Positions 61,709 through 64,000 of a stretch of DNA of 64,000 bases are shown here, piece by piece. Position 1 is the first letter of the stretch, and every line of letters starts with the position of its first letter. The notes beneath the pieces are model-generated. The model ran no database searches. It worked only from the letters and a program-made list of their open reading frames with translations, and was not told the DNA's origin. Both the position numbers and the translations under genes were made by a program. This stretch comes from Welwitschia mirabilis (taxonomy: Eukaryota; Gnetophyta; Gnetopsida; Welwitschiales): NCBI GenBank assembly GCA_051453625.1, contig JBOZIK010000001.1:125285165-125349164 (forward strand), given 5' to 3'.

Positions 61709-62015
61709 TGTTAGTCATAGAAGATTTTAAAGTTTTGAATTTTTCATTATAGACATCTTTAATTTTTTAGATGTCTATCAAATAGACATATTCATATTTG
61801 TAGATATCTTTGGAGAAAATGAATTTAACTTTCTAGATACCTTTGAAAGTCAGGTACACTTTTGAAAATTTTTGAAGTAGATGTCTTTGACCAAGTAGAC
61901 ATCTTTATAGTATGGAAAATGTATTGTAAAATTTTTAATAGTAGATGTCCTTCATATTGTAGATGTCTACTTTCACATTTTAGACATCTTTCAGTAGGTA
62001 GATGTCTTTCCTATA
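61709..62015 (+). repeat. 3' LTR (5' portion) of the Sirevirus-like element
   Basis: Starts TGTTAGTCAT, similar to the start of the 5' LTR, and then carries eleven TAGATGTCT/AGACATCTA-type motifs in both orientations (61750-62010). The homology to the 5' LTR is not traceable beyond about 62015. The frame at 61862-62071 lies in this array and is not a gene. Confidence 0.6.
61750..62010. repeat. Array of AGATGTCTA / TAGACATCT motifs
   Basis: About eleven occurrences of a near-palindromic 9-10-mer, alternating in orientation, in 260 bp. A looser cluster is in the 5' LTR (47360-47730). Sireviruses are known to carry palindromic motif arrays in their non-coding DNA; this may be a decayed version. 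Confidence 0.8.
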
Positions 62016-63254
62016 CTATTGTAGAAATAAAAACACGCCAAAGACCTAGGGTTTTAGCCCTTTTTACTTGAAAAAGGGACCATCAAATCTCACTGTTAAG
62101 TCTCCACTTGATAGGTATCTCTCTTAGAGCACTTATCAAAATGATTTTCTTGGATTTCTTTGCTAAGACTTGCATTTGGGAGACAACCTCATAGCAAGCA
62201 ATAACAAGGGTAGTTTCCTCTTAGGTGCTTATTTTTAGTTATTTCTTTGTATTTTAGTTAGTTTTGTTCAAATTTTCATATATCTTTGAAAAATGATNNN
62301 NNNNNNNNNNNNNNNNNNNNNNNNNNNNNNNNNNNNNNNNNNNNNNNNNNNNNNNNNNNNNNNNNNNNNNNNNNNNNNNNNNNNNNNNNNNNNNNNNNNN
62401 NNNNNNNNNNNNNNNNNNNNNNNNNNNNNNNNNNNNNNNNNNNNNNNNNNNNNNNNNNNNNNNNNNNNNNNNNNNNNNNNNNNNNNNNNNNNNNNNNNNN
62501 NNNNNNNNNNNNNNNNNNNNNNNNNNNNNNNNNNNNNNNNNNNNNNNNNNNNNNNNNNNNNNNNNNNNNNNNNNNNNNNNNNNNNNNNNNNNNNNNNNNN
62601 NNNNNNNNNNNNNNNNNNNNNNNNNNNNNNNNNNNNNNNNNNNNNNNNNNNNNNNNNNNNNNNNNNNNNNNNNNNNNNNNNNNNNNNNNNNNNNNNNNNN
62701 NNNNNNNNNNNNNNNNNNNNNNNNNNNNNNNNNNNNNNNNNNNNNNNNNNNNNNNNNNNNNNNNNNNNNNNNNNNNNNNNNNNNNNNNNNNNNNNNNNNN
62801 NNNNNNNNNNNNNNNNNNNNNNNNNNNNNNNNNNNNNNNNNNNNNNNNNNNNNNNNNNNNNNNNNNNNNNNNNNNNNNNNNNNNNNNNNNNNNNNNNNNN
62901 NNNNNNNNNNNNNNNNNNNNNNNNNNNNNNNNNNNNNNNNNNNNNNNNNNNNNNNNNNNNNNNNNNNNNNNNNNNNNNNNNNNNNNNNNNNNNNNNNNNN
63001 NNNNNNNNNNNNNNNNNNNNNNNNNNNNNNNNNNNNNNNNNNNNNNNNNNNNNNNNNNNNNNNNNNNNNNNNNNNNNNNNNNNNNNNNNNNNNNNNNNNN
63101 NNNNNNNNNNNNNNNNNNNNNNNNNNNNNNNNNNNNNNNNNNNNNNNNNNNNNNNNNNNNNNNNNNNNNNAACAAGGGCATTTTCCTCTTAGGTGCTTAT
63201 TTTTAGTTATTTCTTTGTATTTTAGTTAGTTTTATCCAAATTTTCATATATCTT
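62016..63254 (+). other. Leader of a gypsy-type element, with large gap
   Basis: Non-coding DNA. About 88 bp before the 873-N gap (62210-62297, 'aacaagggtagtttcctctt' onward) recur after it (63171-63258). The layout ('cctcttaggtgcttattttt' shortly before an ATG) resembles leaders of Athila/Tat-type elements. Frames of about 300 codons across the N block are artefacts. Confidence 0.5.
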
Positions 63255-63790
63255 TTAAAAATGATTAGAAAAAAGTCTACTAATACTTCAAGAGGCAAGG
63301 AACAAGCATCAAAACCTTAGATATCTTATTATGAGCCCCAGTTTTATCATGAGATAGCTTCAAGAAGGAATAGAACTTAGACAAGAAACTCTATAATTAC
63401 ATAAAGAACACTTGGCTTCCAGAAANNNNNNNNNNNNNNNNNNNNNNNNNNNNNNNNNNNNNNNNNNNNNNNNNNNNNNNNNNNNNNNNNNNNNNNNNNN
63501 NNNNNNNNNNNNNNNNNNNNNNNNNATAAAGAACACTTGGCTTCCAGAAACAAAGTAAAGTTTAGCTTCTAGAATACTTCTCTCAACTTGGATGGGATAT
63601 GATTTTTGATTAGATTAGGGTATATCAAACCTAGTGGTGAAGTAATTTAATGCCAAAATCCATAAAATTGATGATAACACTAGGGCATTCTAGACACAAG
63701 TCAAAGGTACATCATGATTTCTTACTCCCAATTTTATCAATTCAATTCTAGACATTAATGATTTTAAACTTCCTTAGTTATATATACATT
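63255..63790 (+). pseudogene. Gypsy-type gag-like ORF start (Athila/Tat-like)
   Basis: After the leader, a Lys/Ser/Thr-rich start ('RKKSTNTSRGKEQASKP', 63265-63315) is followed by 'SYYEPQFYHEIASRRN' and, beyond a 100-N gap, 'VKGTS.FLTPNFINSIL' (about 63698-63750). This fits the [V]-R-G-V...[L]-[T]-P-x-x-I-[N] block of the plant 'transposase_32'-like domain found in Athila/Tat gag-like ORFs. A 25-bp exact repeat flanks the gap (63401-63425 and 63526-63550). The assignment is tentative. Confidence 0.45.
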
Positions 63791-64000
63791 CATTTAAAGA
63801 AATATTTACTTCACGAGCTATCAGTGTGTCATGGAGAAGTATGAGTAATATTTTCTTTAGGTACTCTAGGATGAATTTTTTTGAAAATGTAAAGCATAAA
63901 TGTATGAATCCTGATACTTTTATACGCAACTTAATTAGTTCTATAATATTCTAGTTAAAGGTAGTAGTTATAATTATTGCAAACCCATGAAGATTTGTAA
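63791..64000. other. AT-rich continuation, unassigned
   Basis: Probably continues the degenerate ORF above, but no motif could be read before the window ends. Confidence 0.3.

Larger units (their letters stand above)
47289..62015 (+). mobile_element. Sirevirus-like copia element, defective, split by another element
   Basis: Order: 5' LTR (47289-48680), tRNA-Met primer site, gag with zinc knuckle, protease, integrase, linker, tail of pol, and the first part of a 3' LTR (from about 61709). Gag resembles Sirevirus/Tork gag, including an acidic stretch after the knuckle. RT and RNase H are absent between 61350 and 61440. Gag is broken at 49775 by an 8.9 kb element with a perfect 5-bp target duplication. 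The 3' LTR is cut off near 62015. Confidence 0.82.

Overview
This 64 kb window is AT-rich plant nuclear DNA made almost entirely of old, heavily mutated retrotransposons. I found no intact gene, no convincing host gene, no rRNA or tRNA gene and no CRISPR array. The plant assignment rests on what can be seen: Ty1/copia elements of Sirevirus/Tork type, a Ty3/gypsy element whose LTR starts TGTCACGTCC (Del/Tekay-like), two reverse-transcriptase-less gypsy-type elements with a tRNA-Asp primer-binding site, and an L1 LINE. The very low G+C, near absence of CG dinucleotides and dominant G-to-A/C-to-T decay would suit a low-GC gymnosperm such as Welwitschia. That is only a guess.

Layout, left to right. 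0.6-9.9 kb holds remnants of two related plus-strand copia elements, with a pair of diverged direct repeats (about 1.16-2.09 and 4.4-5.2 kb). The second copia reads gag, protease, integrase and reverse transcriptase until 9901. There it is split by a gypsy element with about 2.1 kb LTRs (9902-12051 and 22987-25083). That gypsy element is itself split by a smaller non-autonomous LTR element (13325-19643). The copia resumes at 25084 with the end of RT and RNase H, then its 3' LTR (to about 26216): a three-level nest. 27.6-33.5 kb is a degenerate L1 LINE on the minus strand. 33.6-35.1 kb is a minus-strand, internally deleted copy of the same copia family. 35.1-47.3 kb is mostly unassigned, but contains an L1 endonuclease scrap (38.6 kb) and, on the minus strand at 43.25-44.45 kb, a reverse-transcriptase fragment that does not look like L1. 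47.3-62 kb is a Sirevirus-like copia: LTR, primer-binding site, gag, protease, integrase and the tail of pol, with the RT/RNase H core missing. Its gag is split by a second non-autonomous element (49780-58680) with a perfect 5-bp target duplication GGATG. 62-64 kb is the start of another gypsy-type coding remnant.

Nothing here works as a pathway. The interest lies in the insertion history, the polarised cytosine-deamination signature, arrays of short palindromes in two unrelated LTR families, the unusual LINE, and assembly gaps that look spurious because sequence is duplicated on both sides.
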